From positions 1-38,127 of the IMG/VR virus record IMGVR_UViG_3300044798_000141: 38,127 nt of DNA; one strand, written 5' to 3'. Under the pieces are notes generated by a model. That model saw only the letters and a list, made by a program, of their open reading frames with translations, was not told the DNA's origin and made no database searches. Origin of the DNA: a virus. Positions 30,057 to 38,127 of the stretch are shown piece by piece; position 1 is the stretch's first letter; the number at the start of each line of letters is the position of its first letter. Made by a program: the position numbers and the translations under genes.

Positions 30057-31475
30057 ATGTACAAATGTTACTATCACGTATCAAGTTCATCAGCTACAGA
30101 CTTCATGAGCAAGTTGTACACCTACATTGAGGCGATGGGCTGGGTCAAGGAAAAAGGACTGGAAGTCGCGGACGGCGCAGCCTTTGAAGCATCTCACGCC
30201 TATACGCAAGGTGAAATAGTCAAGCCGACAACTGCCAACGGCTTCGTCTATATCTGCTCGACGGCAGGAACAAGTGCGGCGGCCGAACCTGCATGGGGAA
30301 CAACTCTGAAGGGAGAGACGACTTCAAACACGGCCAAGTTCCGCGCCTATAACGTGGGCCGCGTCTATTCATCGCAGAGCGAATCAGATGCAGAGCCGAA
30401 AGGGTACATCTATCTGTATGCGACCGGCGATACCATGAAGTGTATTCTGATAGGCATTATTGGTGTGGCACAATGGGCGGCAGCGACATGGCTCTGTGGT
30501 GATACCGCAGGGAATATCTTGGGAATTGGAATCTCTGCTAACCCCTGCTACTCCTTCATTTACGGTAATAAGAACTTGATAGTCGTTTGTACCGCCTATA
30601 GCAGTTCATACCATTATGCCTATGTTGGCTTCTTTACTCCAGTCTGGACACAACGGACGACGCTGAGCGGGGCTGCAACAGCGGGAAGCGGGGTCAATCT
30701 TGCCGTTGCAAGTTCCGCAGACGTCTATGTTGGTCAATGGCTTCAGATGTGGGGGGCTACCGAAGAGGGACGTGACAAGGTGGTGGTGTCCGCCGTTCCC
30801 GATTCTACTCATATAACGGTGACAACACTCCCACGCAACTATTCCAGCGGTTCATGGATTGGCGTGATGCCCGTACGGTGGATAGGCATTACGGCACTAA
30901 ACACGGCCATTCCAGCGAACGCGAGCAATTACATGCAATTATCGGCTGCTGGTACAGTTGTAAATGGGCATTCGATTTGCTTTCTTACCGCCAACCAAAT
31001 CTTGGCCGAGACAGACCCCGACTATCGTCAGCAAAAGTACCTGTTACGACCCATCTACTATCAATGGGCAGACTACATTAGTGGTTCGTTGTGGGAATAT
31101 GGCATTGCCGGGTATCTCCCAACAGACATTATCTTGCAACAGTCCAAGTCAGTCACTTCTCTTGACCTGTTCCTTGTCTATAACGGCTTTGTCTATCCCG
31201 TGACTGGAACAGCGACGTCAGGTGGCGCGACAACGCTGACCGATACAGGAAAGTCACTGACCATAGACGCATGGATTGATAAGATTCTGGTCATCACAGC
31301 AGGGACGGGTGTCGGACAGACACGGCGCATTATCAGCAATACCGCCACAGAGTTCACGGTTGCTACATGGGAAACGAACCCTGATAATACTTCTGTCTAT
31401 GCGGTTGTTACAGAAGCATGGAGGGCACTTGGGTCGGGCGCGACCTCCTGTCCTGTCGTCAAGGAGGTCATCTAA
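30057..31475 (+). CDS. Tail-tip protein with carbohydrate-binding-like domain
   Basis: A 472-aa protein. Residues 40-95 (AYTQGEIVKPTTANGFVYIC, then TAGTSAAAEPAWGTT) are a domain recurring in phage tail-fibre and tip proteins that is thought to bind sugars. The rest is Tyr/Gly/Thr-rich and beta-rich (YSSSYHYAYVGFFTPVWTQ), with a GQTRRIISNTATEFTV element near the end. It may contribute to host recognition. Its stop shares a base with the next start (TAATG). Parts are more A+T-rich than the neighbours. Confidence 0.6.
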   Translation: MYKCYYHVSSSSATDFMSKLYTYIEAMGWVKEKGLEVADGAAFEASHAYTQGEIVKPTTANGFVYICSTAGTSAAAEPAWGTTLKGETTSNTAKFRAYNVGRVYSSQSESDAEPKGYIYLYATGDTMKCILIGIIGVAQWAAATWLCGDTAGNILGIGISANPCYSFIYGNKNLIVVCTAYSSSYHYAYVGFFTPVWTQRTTLSGAATAGSGVNLAVASSADVYVGQWLQMWGATEEGRDKVVVSAVPDSTHITVTTLPRNYSSGSWIGVMPVRWIGITALNTAIPANASNYMQLSAAGTVVNGHSICFLTANQILAETDPDYRQQKYLLRPIYYQWADYISGSLWEYGIAGYLPTDIILQQSKSVTSLDLFLVYNGFVYPVTGTATSGGATTLTDTGKSLTIDAWIDKILVITAGTGVGQTRRIISNTATEFTVATWETNPDNTSVYAVVTEAWRALGSGATSCPVVKEVI

Positions 31476-31672
31476 TGGCCTTCGCTGTATGGGCATCGCT
31501 CAAAACCGAGGGAACAACGGCAATCCCCGATATGGCCACAGAACTGAAACAGACCAATGTTGTGACCCTTCCCTTCTGGTATAGCGCAGATGTTAGACCG
31601 ACAGCATATTCTGCCCTGAATAATAAGGCAACAACTATCGCAGCGTGGCGCTGGCGCATCAAAAGAGCATAA
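31475..31672 (+). CDS. Small tail-region protein (65 aa), shares its start with the next gene
   Basis: Starts MAFAVWAS, the same eight residues that begin the next gene at 31673; the DNA is also alike at both starts. The 65-aa protein ends in a basic stretch (AAWRWRIKRA). The next gene starts at the base after its stop. It looks like a truncated copy or a separate half of an older gene. No function recognised. Confidence 0.55.
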   Translation: MAFAVWASLKTEGTTAIPDMATELKQTNVVTLPFWYSADVRPTAYSALNNKATTIAAWRWRIKRA

Positions 31673-32323
31673 ATGGCATTCGCAGTCTGGGCATCAATAA
31701 TTCTAGTGAGGTCGCTAGATACGCCTGTTCCTGTGGTTACGCACAGGGCTGCTGACCATTTCATTGCCACGTTTGATGCTGTTGAGGAAGCCGTCTCCTA
31801 TGAGTTCACAACCGATGGTTGTCTGACCTGGCTGCCGATCGTCTCCGGCGTGGCAGTCACAACCGACAGCAGAGGCCAAGCCCTCATTGAGAATACACAC
31901 TATAGCGTTCAAGTTCGGTCTGTTGGTATTGGTGGCGTTCCGTGGGATACATCAGCGGCAAGCGCAATCGTTGATGCCTATACGAATGCTGCCCTCCCGC
32001 CAACCCTCATGTTGCTGACTCCACATCCGACTGACGACCCCGCCATCTGGATCATGCGCGGGCTGGTCGTGGCGTTTGGTGGCGCGGTCGTCACGATCAC
32101 CTTCCAGTACGGCGCGACGACTTCCTACGGGACGAACGTGGTGCTCACCGGGACCTACACCACCGGCGAACGGGTCGTCAAAGCGGTAATAGTTGCACCC
32201 GATACGACCTATCACCTGCGCATGAAGGGCGAAAACATGGGCGGTATCACCTATACGCCTGATATGATCCTGTTCACGGGCAGAAAACCTCGGTGGCGCG
32301 TTTACGAACGCCAGGTGACCTAG
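31673..32323 (+). CDS. Tail protein with fibronectin-III-like domains
   Basis: A 216-aa protein starting MAFAVWAS. Residues 25-95 (ADHFIATFDAVEEAVSYEFT, then NTHYSVQVRSVGIGGV) and 105-205 (VVTITFQYGATTSYGTNVV, then YHLRMKGEN) look like two fibronectin-III-type beta sandwiches, common in tail tips and receptor-binding assemblies. ATG 31673 directly follows the previous stop. Its TAG stop overlaps the GTG of the next gene. Confidence 0.6.
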   Translation: MAFAVWASIILVRSLDTPVPVVTHRAADHFIATFDAVEEAVSYEFTTDGCLTWLPIVSGVAVTTDSRGQALIENTHYSVQVRSVGIGGVPWDTSAASAIVDAYTNAALPPTLMLLTPHPTDDPAIWIMRGLVVAFGGAVVTITFQYGATTSYGTNVVLTGTYTTGERVVKAVIVAPDTTYHLRMKGENMGGITYTPDMILFTGRKPRWRVYERQVT

Positions 32324-35127
32324 TGGCCACAACCTACAAGATTCTCGAAAACATTATCGACTCACAGGTGAGCGAAGCACGCAACGCGCCAGCCGCCGCC
32401 GCACTCATCACCCTGGCGGGAACCGTCGACGTCACGCTCGGCGAAACGGTCGTCTTTGCCCATGACCAAGGCGGCCAGCGCAGCTACTATCCACTCGAGG
32501 CGGTCAAGGTCGATCATGAACAGGGCAGAACAAAGGTCATGGCTCGCTCGCTCCTCTGGCAACTCTTCAACGTCCTCCTCCCGGACATGGCAGATCAGAT
32601 AGGAGAGGCTTCGGTCATCATCAAGGCGGTGATCGCAGCGGCGAACGCCTTAGACTTCTGCGACATCTACGTCAACGACAGCAACATCATCCCCTCGACC
32701 CGAACCTATACCGCCGTCAACGTGAGCCACCGGAAAGTCGGTGAGCTCTTCCAGGACCTGTGCAAGGACACGGCCTGCGTCATGTGGGTTGGCTATGATG
32801 AGGTCAACGACAAATTCAATGCCTTCTTCTTCCAACCGGTCTCGAGCATCGAGCAAGACACGGGGGCCGTGCGCGAGGGCGTCAACATTGTGTCAGAGAA
32901 TCTGCAGAAGGGATCACTCGATGACATCTGCAACTACGTTCTCATGTACTATTTCCCGCGCCGGTATCCGTATGGTGAGGATTGGACAGAGCCAGCGTTC
33001 ATCGAAGCCGGAACGGCAGCCTGGACCCGAGCAGCTGACTTCGTGCAGCAAGCACATGTTCCAGGCGCGACGCGCGAAGTGCGCTTGTTCCAGCGCGGAC
33101 CGTGCACCACCATCAGTTCCGACTGCCTGAATGCGGACCACATCCACGTCGCGAGCACGGCAGGATTCGCAGCGACCGGCGGCATTCTCATTGCCGGTAT
33201 CGGCCTTGTCTATTACCTGAGCATCACTGGCGATCAATTCAACCTGCCAGGTGCCATCAACGGCCTCTGGAAAGCGGGCCTGACCGTGGTACAAGGCTGG
33301 CTTTCCGACTTGGGACCGGAGGTCCAGTGCGAAGTCGCCAATGTCTATATGGCACCAATTACCGAGACAGTTGACCAACTCGACCTCTATATCGAGAGCA
33401 TCGTTGGAACTCCGGGCCCGATCAAGGTCTATGCCGTCAGCAGCGAGTACGGATACCCAGCAACCTACCTCGGAACTATTACCCCGACAGCCCCGGGCTG
33501 GCAGACACTCGAAGTCGCATGGACCGCTCCCGGACCCTACTACTATTCGCTCCACCTGGTGTTTCAGATTGAACAAGCGGCCACCATCAACGACTACTAC
33601 ACCCTCGGCACCGGACCGGCGGCTGTCGGCGACTTCTGGGCTTGGTACGTCTATTCGGACGCATTCGGCGGCGGTTCGGACCCGCTGCAGCAACTTTCCG
33701 TCGCCCTCTGGAGCGGTCTCATGACCGCACCCAACACCACCTGGATCTGCACAGGCGCGACAAAGGCCCTCGATCAGGCGGCATTCCTCAGCGCAAGCGG
33801 CAACGTCATGAACGACAACCGAGCGGGCACCGGCTGCATTCGATTCGTGGGCGCCGGCACGGCAAAGGTTGAAGATACCAGCGACATCGCAGAATATGAC
33901 CGGCTGCACTTCTACTACAAGGGCAACATCAGTCAAGTCGAGATCATCTGTGAAGGCGGTTCGTACTACCAGGCCCTTGGCTCGCAAAGCGACTGGAATG
34001 AGGAGACACTGACGATCGCCGCCATGCTCAAGTCGGGCACACCGCTCTCGACGCTCATCGCCATCAAGTTCACTTGCACAGGTGGGTCTGGTTGGGTCGA
34101 CGGCCTGTACTTCCTGGCCCCGAGCTCCGGCCTTCCCGTGACCGTCCAGGATACGGACTCCATTCTCGCCTATGGCCAGCACCCCGAGGTCATCTACGCG
34201 AAGGGTGTCGCAGAAAGCAGCTACGCGTTCTCGCTTGCTGAGGCAATCGTCCTCGACCGCAAGATACCGAAGTATTCTGGGACCATCGTTGTCAAGGACA
34301 CGCCCGGACGCTGGAGCCCACAGAAATCCGTGCGCGTCATGATCGCGAGCAAGGAGATTGATGAGGTCATGGCCATCTACCAGGTCACGCACAGATACGA
34401 TGGATATGTTCAGCTCGAGGTCAACAGTTTCGAGTTCGATTACGCCCGCATCCTCGCTGGCCTTCAGAGCAGCATGGAGAATCTGCAGATCACCGTCGGC
34501 TCGACGGTGCCCGTTGATGAGAACGTGGCGAAGCAGGCGGTGATTGTAGCGGCCCACGCCGGACGGCATGCAGCAGGGGGGTTCGATGAAATCAATGTAG
34601 GTGGGCTGAGTGGTGTCTTGACGAATAACCAACCGACAACTTGGGCCCTTGTCGCGTTGAAGCCATCAAGCACCGTGACAGACATTGATAGTGCGGTGAG
34701 CCTCAAACACGCGGCGGCGCATACCCATCCTGAATCAGAAGTTGTCAATCTTGTGACCGATTTGGCTGGCAAGGCTCCGACATTGCATTCCCATGCTGAA
34801 AGCGAAGTGACGAATCTTGTAACTGATTTGGCTGGCAAGGCGGCCTCTGCACATACGCATCTCTTGGCAGCAGGCGCGACAGACGTTACCGGCAGCGTAA
34901 CCGATCTGAATGATGCCGTTGCAAAAAAGCATGAACACACGAATGCGACTGCATTGGCAGCGATTCCGTCTTCCAAATACAACGCCACGGCCGCTCCGAC
35001 CGTCGATGACGATGTGACGCTTGGCTACGCTATTGGTTCGCGCTGGTACGACGTGACCGGCGACGCAGAGTATGTTTGCCTCGACGCCACAGACGGCGCT
35101 GCAGTCTGGTGGAAAACGACGCCATAG
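32323..35127 (+). CDS. Large tail-tip/fibre protein with C-terminal HxH repeats
   Basis: A 934-aa protein from GTG 32323. The first 250 residues (YPLEAVKVDHEQGRTKVMAR, FQDLCKDTACVMWVGYD) look like a baseplate hub or Tal-type region. The middle holds carbohydrate-binding-like beta domains (YDRLHFYYKGNISQVEIICE, LIAIKFTCTGGSGWVDGLYF). The C-terminus has HxH motifs at 800, 822, 844 and 870 within about 22-residue repeats (ESEVTNLVTDLAGKA), as in fibre shafts where stacked HxH motifs bind iron (T4 gp37). Probably the main receptor-binding protein. Confidence 0.75.
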   Translation: MATTYKILENIIDSQVSEARNAPAAAALITLAGTVDVTLGETVVFAHDQGGQRSYYPLEAVKVDHEQGRTKVMARSLLWQLFNVLLPDMADQIGEASVIIKAVIAAANALDFCDIYVNDSNIIPSTRTYTAVNVSHRKVGELFQDLCKDTACVMWVGYDEVNDKFNAFFFQPVSSIEQDTGAVREGVNIVSENLQKGSLDDICNYVLMYYFPRRYPYGEDWTEPAFIEAGTAAWTRAADFVQQAHVPGATREVRLFQRGPCTTISSDCLNADHIHVASTAGFAATGGILIAGIGLVYYLSITGDQFNLPGAINGLWKAGLTVVQGWLSDLGPEVQCEVANVYMAPITETVDQLDLYIESIVGTPGPIKVYAVSSEYGYPATYLGTITPTAPGWQTLEVAWTAPGPYYYSLHLVFQIEQAATINDYYTLGTGPAAVGDFWAWYVYSDAFGGGSDPLQQLSVALWSGLMTAPNTTWICTGATKALDQAAFLSASGNVMNDNRAGTGCIRFVGAGTAKVEDTSDIAEYDRLHFYYKGNISQVEIICEGGSYYQALGSQSDWNEETLTIAAMLKSGTPLSTLIAIKFTCTGGSGWVDGLYFLAPSSGLPVTVQDTDSILAYGQHPEVIYAKGVAESSYAFSLAEAIVLDRKIPKYSGTIVVKDTPGRWSPQKSVRVMIASKEIDEVMAIYQVTHRYDGYVQLEVNSFEFDYARILAGLQSSMENLQITVGSTVPVDENVAKQAVIVAAHAGRHAAGGFDEINVGGLSGVLTNNQPTTWALVALKPSSTVTDIDSAVSLKHAAAHTHPESEVVNLVTDLAGKAPTLHSHAESEVTNLVTDLAGKAASAHTHLLAAGATDVTGSVTDLNDAVAKKHEHTNATALAAIPSSKYNATAAPTVDDDVTLGYAIGSRWYDVTGDAEYVCLDATDGAAVWWKTTP
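34720..34851 (+). repeat. Two tandem 66-bp fibre repeats
   Basis: Codons 800-821 and 822-843 of the fibre gene are tandem copies with clear DNA similarity (both contain GATTTGGCTGGCAAGGC). A third HxH follows at 844. Copy number here could vary and change fibre length. Confidence 0.6.
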
Positions 35128-35175
35128 ATTGACCGGAACCACATCAACTGTGAACTAGGACAGCAGGAGGTTGAG

Positions 35176-35523
35176 ATGCCCGACGGGATGGAAGTTCTTA
35201 CTCAGAAGGTCGAGGACCTTACGGCAGCAGTAACAAGGGTTGACATCAACACGCAAAAGATGTCGTGGGTTCTGTCGGACGCTGACGTGGGGTTGGTCGG
35301 CCAGGTCGGGAGACTCGCGCTGGTCGTCAAGGAGTTGGAAAAGAGTCGAGACGACCACGAAACACGGATGCGGGCGCAGGAAATCCGGCACAGGACGGAA
35401 GACGACAACAGAGCAGAAGTGAAGAAGCCACTGGTTATGATGGCGTTCAGTCTGTTAGAGAAATTGATATGGGTTGGTCTAGGCGGAGTACTTGCATGGT
35501 TGTGGACTGCACGAGGAGTGTAG
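35176..35523 (+). CDS. Coiled-coil protein with C-terminal membrane segment (lysis-module, XhlA-like)
   Basis: A 115-aa protein after AGGAGG. Residues 5-75 form a charged coiled coil (VEDLTAAVTRVDINTQKM, VVKELEKSRDDHETRM), and 90-110 (LLEKLIWVGLGGVLAWLWT) one membrane span. This plan recalls XhlA-type proteins that work with holin and amidase in Gram-positive phages. Position before the amidase and holin supports a lysis role, but the family is not certain. Confidence 0.5.
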   Translation: MPDGMEVLTQKVEDLTAAVTRVDINTQKMSWVLSDADVGLVGQVGRLALVVKELEKSRDDHETRMRAQEIRHRTEDDNRAEVKKPLVMMAFSLLEKLIWVGLGGVLAWLWTARGV

Positions 35524-35538
35524 CCGAAGGAGATTCAC

Positions 35539-36258
35539 ATGTTCGATGGAACAGAAAGGCGGCACGGCATCAAGGAAGTCAAGGAAACTGACCTCAAGTC
35601 GCTCCAGGTCGAATTCTGGCTTGGTCCAGATGGCGCCATCGAGGAAGTCAATGAGTCCGCACACCTCGGCAACCAGGACCTGGCGGCAGACCCAGACGTG
35701 ACAAACGTTTACAGGTGCCTCGGCGCCTACGGGCGTCCAGGCTCGAAGATTCCCGTGTCCTTCAAGTTGGACAGTCTCGGAACCGTGGCCCCGAGGATCG
35801 AGACGGCCCCGGGCATGCATGAGGTCAAGAAAGATGTCCTGTTCAATGCTTTGAAATGGCTCGACGAACCGGAAAAGGTCGCTGCGCTCTCGGACGTAGA
35901 GATAATCAAGCTTCAGAACATCGGCGTCATCGAGCTGAACGACATCGTTATTGCCGCTCTCCTGGCGGTTCCGCGCGTGTGGACGCCGTTGGTTGATGCG
36001 GCAATGGCTATCATGCAACATGCGAACGGAAGTCAGGAAACCTTCCCGAAGCCCATCATCACGCAGGAACACAACACGAACGTGGTGACCGGTGACCACA
36101 GTGACGGCGCCGCTGGCGTGTTGACCGTTGGTAGCCACAACTTCACGGTCGGCGACAAGTATTGGCGCTTCTGTTCGCATGGGTTCTGCAAGGGCCGCGA
36201 GCGCTATGCCTTCACGTGGATGGGCGTGCCCCAGAACTACCTCGACGAACCAAAATAG
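35539..36258 (+). CDS. Hypothetical protein of the lysis/tail region (239 aa)
   Basis: Starts at ATG 35539 after AAGGAG. First part VEFWLGPDGAIEEVNESAHL; helical middle (LFNALKWLDEPEKVAAL, LQNIGVIELNDIVIAALLAV); His- and Gly-rich end (NVVTGDHSDGAAGVLTVG, KYWRFCSHGFCKG) with two Cys that might pair or bind metal. It lies between the coiled-coil gene and the amidase. I do not recognise it; it may be a virion or lysis accessory protein. Confidence 0.5.
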   Translation: MFDGTERRHGIKEVKETDLKSLQVEFWLGPDGAIEEVNESAHLGNQDLAADPDVTNVYRCLGAYGRPGSKIPVSFKLDSLGTVAPRIETAPGMHEVKKDVLFNALKWLDEPEKVAALSDVEIIKLQNIGVIELNDIVIAALLAVPRVWTPLVDAAMAIMQHANGSQETFPKPIITQEHNTNVVTGDHSDGAAGVLTVGSHNFTVGDKYWRFCSHGFCKGRERYAFTWMGVPQNYLDEPK

Positions 36259-36267
36259 GAGGTCCTC

Positions 36268-36963
36268 ACGAACATAGTTCAGCGGGCCTCACCAAACAAA
36301 CAAAGTGGGCGCGACGGTTGGAAGCCGGACACCATCGTCTGCCACATCACCGAGGGCGCCTATGGCGGCGCCGTCGAGTGGCTCTGCAATCCCAAAGCCG
36401 TGGCCTCCGCGCACTTCGTGGTGGCTCAGGACGGGCGGGTCACGCAGTTGGTGTCCATTGAGGACACGGCTTGGTGCAATGGAACAAGTCCGAGCCCGGG
36501 ACAGACAACCTACTCCGGCAACTCGATACTCAAGAACGTGCGCGATCGCAAGACCAACGCCAACTTGTACACAGTGAGCATCGAGCATGAAGGCATATGG
36601 GCAACGACAAAGGGCAGACTGACGGTCAAACAGCTCGGCACCACCATCGAGCTGATCGCCTGGATACGCAGCGAGGTCAAGCGCATCTACAACGTGGTAA
36701 TCCCACTTGACCGGGAACATATCGTCGGACACTACCAGATCAGCCCCATCAACAAGCCAAACTGCCCGGGGGCCCTGTTCCAGTTCGACACGATCCTGAA
36801 CGTCCTCCAGGACCGCGAGCTGGCACAGCCGGCGGTGACGATAGCCGACGTGAGGAAATGGAACGCAGACGAAGGGATTATCAGTCTGGCTGCCAAAGGA
36901 GACACGCCCGTTACATATGACGTCATCCGCTGGGCATTCTACAAGCTCGAGCATCGGACATAG
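36268..36963 (+). CDS. Endolysin: N-acetylmuramoyl-L-alanine amidase (ACG start suspected)
   Basis: An Amidase_2-type endolysin of about 231 aa. Zinc ligands are visible as in T7 lysozyme: H26 in TIVCHITEG, H155 in VGHYQISP and C166 in NKPNCPG. Coding sequence starts before the first GTG/ATG-type codon that leaves the domain usable (36400 would remove H26): the frame reads NIVQRASPNKQSGRDGWKPD just after an ACG codon at 36268, with AGGAGG 5 bases upstream. So ACG is either the start or a T-to-C change of ATG. The C-terminal 45 residues may bind the wall. Confidence 0.9.
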   Translation, partial: TNIVQRASPNKQSGRDGWKPDTIVCHITEGAYGGAVEWLCNPKAVASAHFVVAQDGRVTQLVSIEDTAWCNGTSPSPGQTTYSGNSILKNVRDRKTNANLYTVSIEHEGIWATTKGRLTVKQLGTTIELIAWIRSEVKRIYNVVIPLDREHIVGHYQISPINKPNCPGALFQFDTILNVLQDRELAQPAVTIADVRKWNADEGIISLAAKGDTPVTYDVIRWAFYKLEHRT

Positions 36964-36972
36964 GAGGCACAT

Positions 36973-37386
36973 ATGCCTATTGATTGGACGCCCATTATCT
37001 TGTCCATCGTTGCATTGATTAGTACCGTTATTGTCACGTTGATTCCCATAGCAGTTACGGCATTTACTGACGCACATACGGCAAAACTTACCCAGTTGAA
37101 AGCCATTGCTGACAAGAATCAGGCACTTGCCGAATCGATTGTGAGGGTCATCCAGAACACGAAAAAAGCTTTCACGAACTCGGAGAAGTTTGCACTGGCT
37201 CTCTTGCGTATCGACGAGGAACTGCATCTTCCTATTAACACCACACGACAGTTGATTGAGGATGCAGTTGCCAGTTTGACACTGGCTTGGGGTGATGCAT
37301 GGGATGCCCTTGGTGGGGAAACACCCGAGACGCCGGTTCAGCCACCAATCGAACCGACACCGCCGACAGAATTGCCAGCACCCTAA
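36973..37386 (+). CDS. LLH-type phage holin
   Basis: A 137-aa protein after AGGAGG. One N-terminal membrane span (residues 6-30, IILSIVALISTVIVTLIPIA) precedes a helical cytoplasmic part (KLTQLKAIADKNQALAESIV, then LPINTTRQLIEDAV), the plan of LLH-family holins. The C-terminus is Pro/Glu/Thr-rich (ETPVQPPIEPTPPTELPAP). It would form the membrane lesions that let the amidase reach the wall. Confidence 0.75.
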   Translation: MPIDWTPIILSIVALISTVIVTLIPIAVTAFTDAHTAKLTQLKAIADKNQALAESIVRVIQNTKKAFTNSEKFALALLRIDEELHLPINTTRQLIEDAVASLTLAWGDAWDALGGETPETPVQPPIEPTPPTELPAP

Positions 37387-37569
37387 CCGAGTTGGAGCAG
37401 CCTCACCTGCCAGGAGTAGGAAGAGATCCTCGGCCGATGCTTTTTCAGGTCGGCCGTCGCAGTTTGGGGAAAATTCCTTCCCTGGGCAGACCGACATCGT
37501 AAAAAGAGGCCCTAGGAAGAGATCTCGCGGAGAGAGACGTGTGTTTGTATCCCTAGGATCATTTGATCT
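37387..37569. terminator. Convergent intergenic region with hairpin
   Basis: Between the rightward lysis genes and the leftward lipoprotein gene. CGGCCGA (37431-37437) pairs with TCGGCCG (37450-37456), with TTTTT in the loop; AGAGATC and GATCTCT further down, together with two CCTAGG boxes, could form a second, weaker stem. No gene is seen. The hairpins probably end transcription from both sides. Confidence 0.4.
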
Positions 37570-38004
37570 CTACTGAGTTGCCACGGTAACGACCCCATAG
37601 GCTGCTGAGGTTGTTGACTGGGCAGCCCACGCGCCGTCTTTCGTAACGGTGACGTCCAGCCAGCCGTACTCTCCCATGTTCTGAAATTCGCAGCTCACCA
37701 TCGTACCGGTCGTCTCATAGGTGGCAGGGACTGTCCCCTCGACGGACTGGGATGTCGAGCTGCCGCCGGCGGTCAGGGTCAGATAGCTGCCGGTGAACTT
37801 TACGCTGTCTGAGCCGGTGAGTGATTTGAGATCCTTCGACTTGCTCATTCCGGTTACCGTGATCACGAATGTAGACTCAGCCGGGACAACGGGCACCGGC
37901 GACGCAGGTTCTTCCGGGATACTCACTGCAGGACTGGAACACCCCGCGACAGATGTCAACAGGAGAACCACAAGAATCAGCGCGAATACTCTTCCTCTTC
38001 GCAT
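37570..38004 (-). CDS. Secreted lipoprotein, lysogenic accessory (moron-like) gene
   Basis: A 144-aa protein read leftward from ATG 38004-38002, with AAGGAGG ahead of it; a longer frame from 38064 lacks a ribosome binding site. Signal peptide RRGRVFALILVVLLLTSVAG ends in lipobox TSVAGC with lipidated C22. A Pro-rich linker (30-42) precedes a beta-rich domain whose end (GEYGWLDVTVTKDGAWAAQ) recalls MmpS/transthyretin-like lipoproteins. It is the only leftward gene, with its own promoter, so it is probably expressed by lysogens and may change the host surface. Confidence 0.8.
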   Translation of the reverse strand: MRRGRVFALILVVLLLTSVAGCSSPAVSIPEEPASPVPVVPAESTFVITVTGMSKSKDLKSLTGSDSVKFTGSYLTLTAGGSSTSQSVEGTVPATYETTGTMVSCEFQNMGEYGWLDVTVTKDGAWAAQSTTSAAYGVVTVATQ

Positions 38005-38127
38005 GTTTGCCTCCTTGGCAGTACAGTTGTTTGCCAGTATGCCAACGTAACTGCAAGAAGTCAAGCTGTCGTGGCAGTATAGAGACTTTCCCTCTTGACA
38101 GGAAAACTGCTTGCCGGCATACTGTTT
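37944..38127. repeat. Right copy of terminal direct repeat
   Basis: Counterpart of 1-184. The identical part, 38001-38127, is exactly 127 bp, a common maximal assembly k-mer, which supports a closing overlap of a circular molecule. The six differences all lie at the outer end, within the lipoprotein gene. Confidence 0.9.
38036..38064 (-). promoter_or_regulatory. Promoter of the lipoprotein gene
   Basis: On the minus strand, TTGACT (38064-38059) and CATACT (38041-38036) with a 17-bp spacer, ending about 32 bp before the ATG. An identical copy lies at 93-121. It is divergent to the par promoter (152-180), and both -10 regions share GGCATACTG. Confidence 0.65.

Noticed and set aside
32914-34632. 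Long leftward ORF (572 codons) opposite the fibre gene
   Set aside because: Antisense to a well-supported gene, no ribosome binding site or recognisable domain; a by-product of GC-rich codon third positions.
36289-37497. Leftward ORF (402 codons) opposite amidase and holin
   Set aside because: Covers two clear rightward genes with known domains; its translation shows no family features.
1-38127. CRISPR arrays, insertion sequences, tRNA and rRNA genes
   Set aside because: None seen: no regularly spaced repeats, no transposase motifs and no tRNA-like folds noticed by eye on either strand.

Overview
The window looks like a nearly complete genome of a temperate, tailed, HK97-type siphovirus that is probably kept as a circular extrachromosomal element (a phage-plasmid). 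Reasons: a ParA ATPase with ribbon-helix-helix partners sits at the left end, I see no integrase, and the two ends carry the same sequence (1-184 and 37944-38127; the innermost 127 bp, 58-184 and 38001-38127, are identical). If the ends are joined the unit is about 37.94 kb. The host cannot be named. A stand-alone piece of anaerobic ribonucleotide reductase points to an anaerobic host, and strong AGGAGG-type ribosome binding sites and an LLH-like holin fit a Gram-positive or other monoderm-like bacterium.

Layout. 1-1450: divergent promoters, a par cassette (65-aa RHH-like protein, ParA, RHH protein) and palindromes. 1450-5820: a tightly coupled rightward operon of small membrane and unknown proteins, a Cro-like regulator, an MmcB-like protein and a Gp37/Gp68 Fe-S protein. 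5811-6113: a non-coding control region with two near-identical promoters, several hairpins and a candidate small antisense RNA. 6114-9466: replication and regulation (replisome-organizer-like protein with an internal iteron array, Bro-N antirepressor) mixed with HNH genes and a small glycyl-radical protein. 9463-13276: a proteasome-like Ntn protein, a 3D-domain protein, a 677-aa cysteine-rich modular protein and an AP2-like protein. 13277-13579: a structured, mostly non-coding block. 13580-26208: HNH, TerS, TerL, portal, prohead protease, major capsid protein, decoration-like proteins, connectors, tail terminator, frameshifted tail chaperones and tail tube. 26317-35127: tape measure, Dit-like protein and tail-tip/fibre proteins. 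35176-37386: lysis region (coiled-coil/TM protein, amidase, LLH holin). 37570-38004: a leftward host-type lipoprotein gene.

The most interesting signal is a 13-bp repeat, GCGGACTGGGGAG, which lies 4-8 bp before the start codons of several genes and includes their Shine-Dalgarno sequence. Its exact reverse complement is the loop of a hairpin at 5914-5950, which begins about where a TTGACA promoter at 5877-5905 should start transcription. Two of the variant repeats differ only by changes that would become G-U pairs. This suggests a phage-encoded antisense RNA that controls translation of a set of phage genes, or, less excitingly, a dispersed DNA-binding site. Other points of note: tape-measure and amidase genes whose reading frames seem to begin at ATA and ACG after excellent ribosome binding sites, a perfect CCCAAAC slippery site in chaperone genes placed before the tail-tube gene, and a carbohydrate-binding-like domain fused to a head-tail connector.
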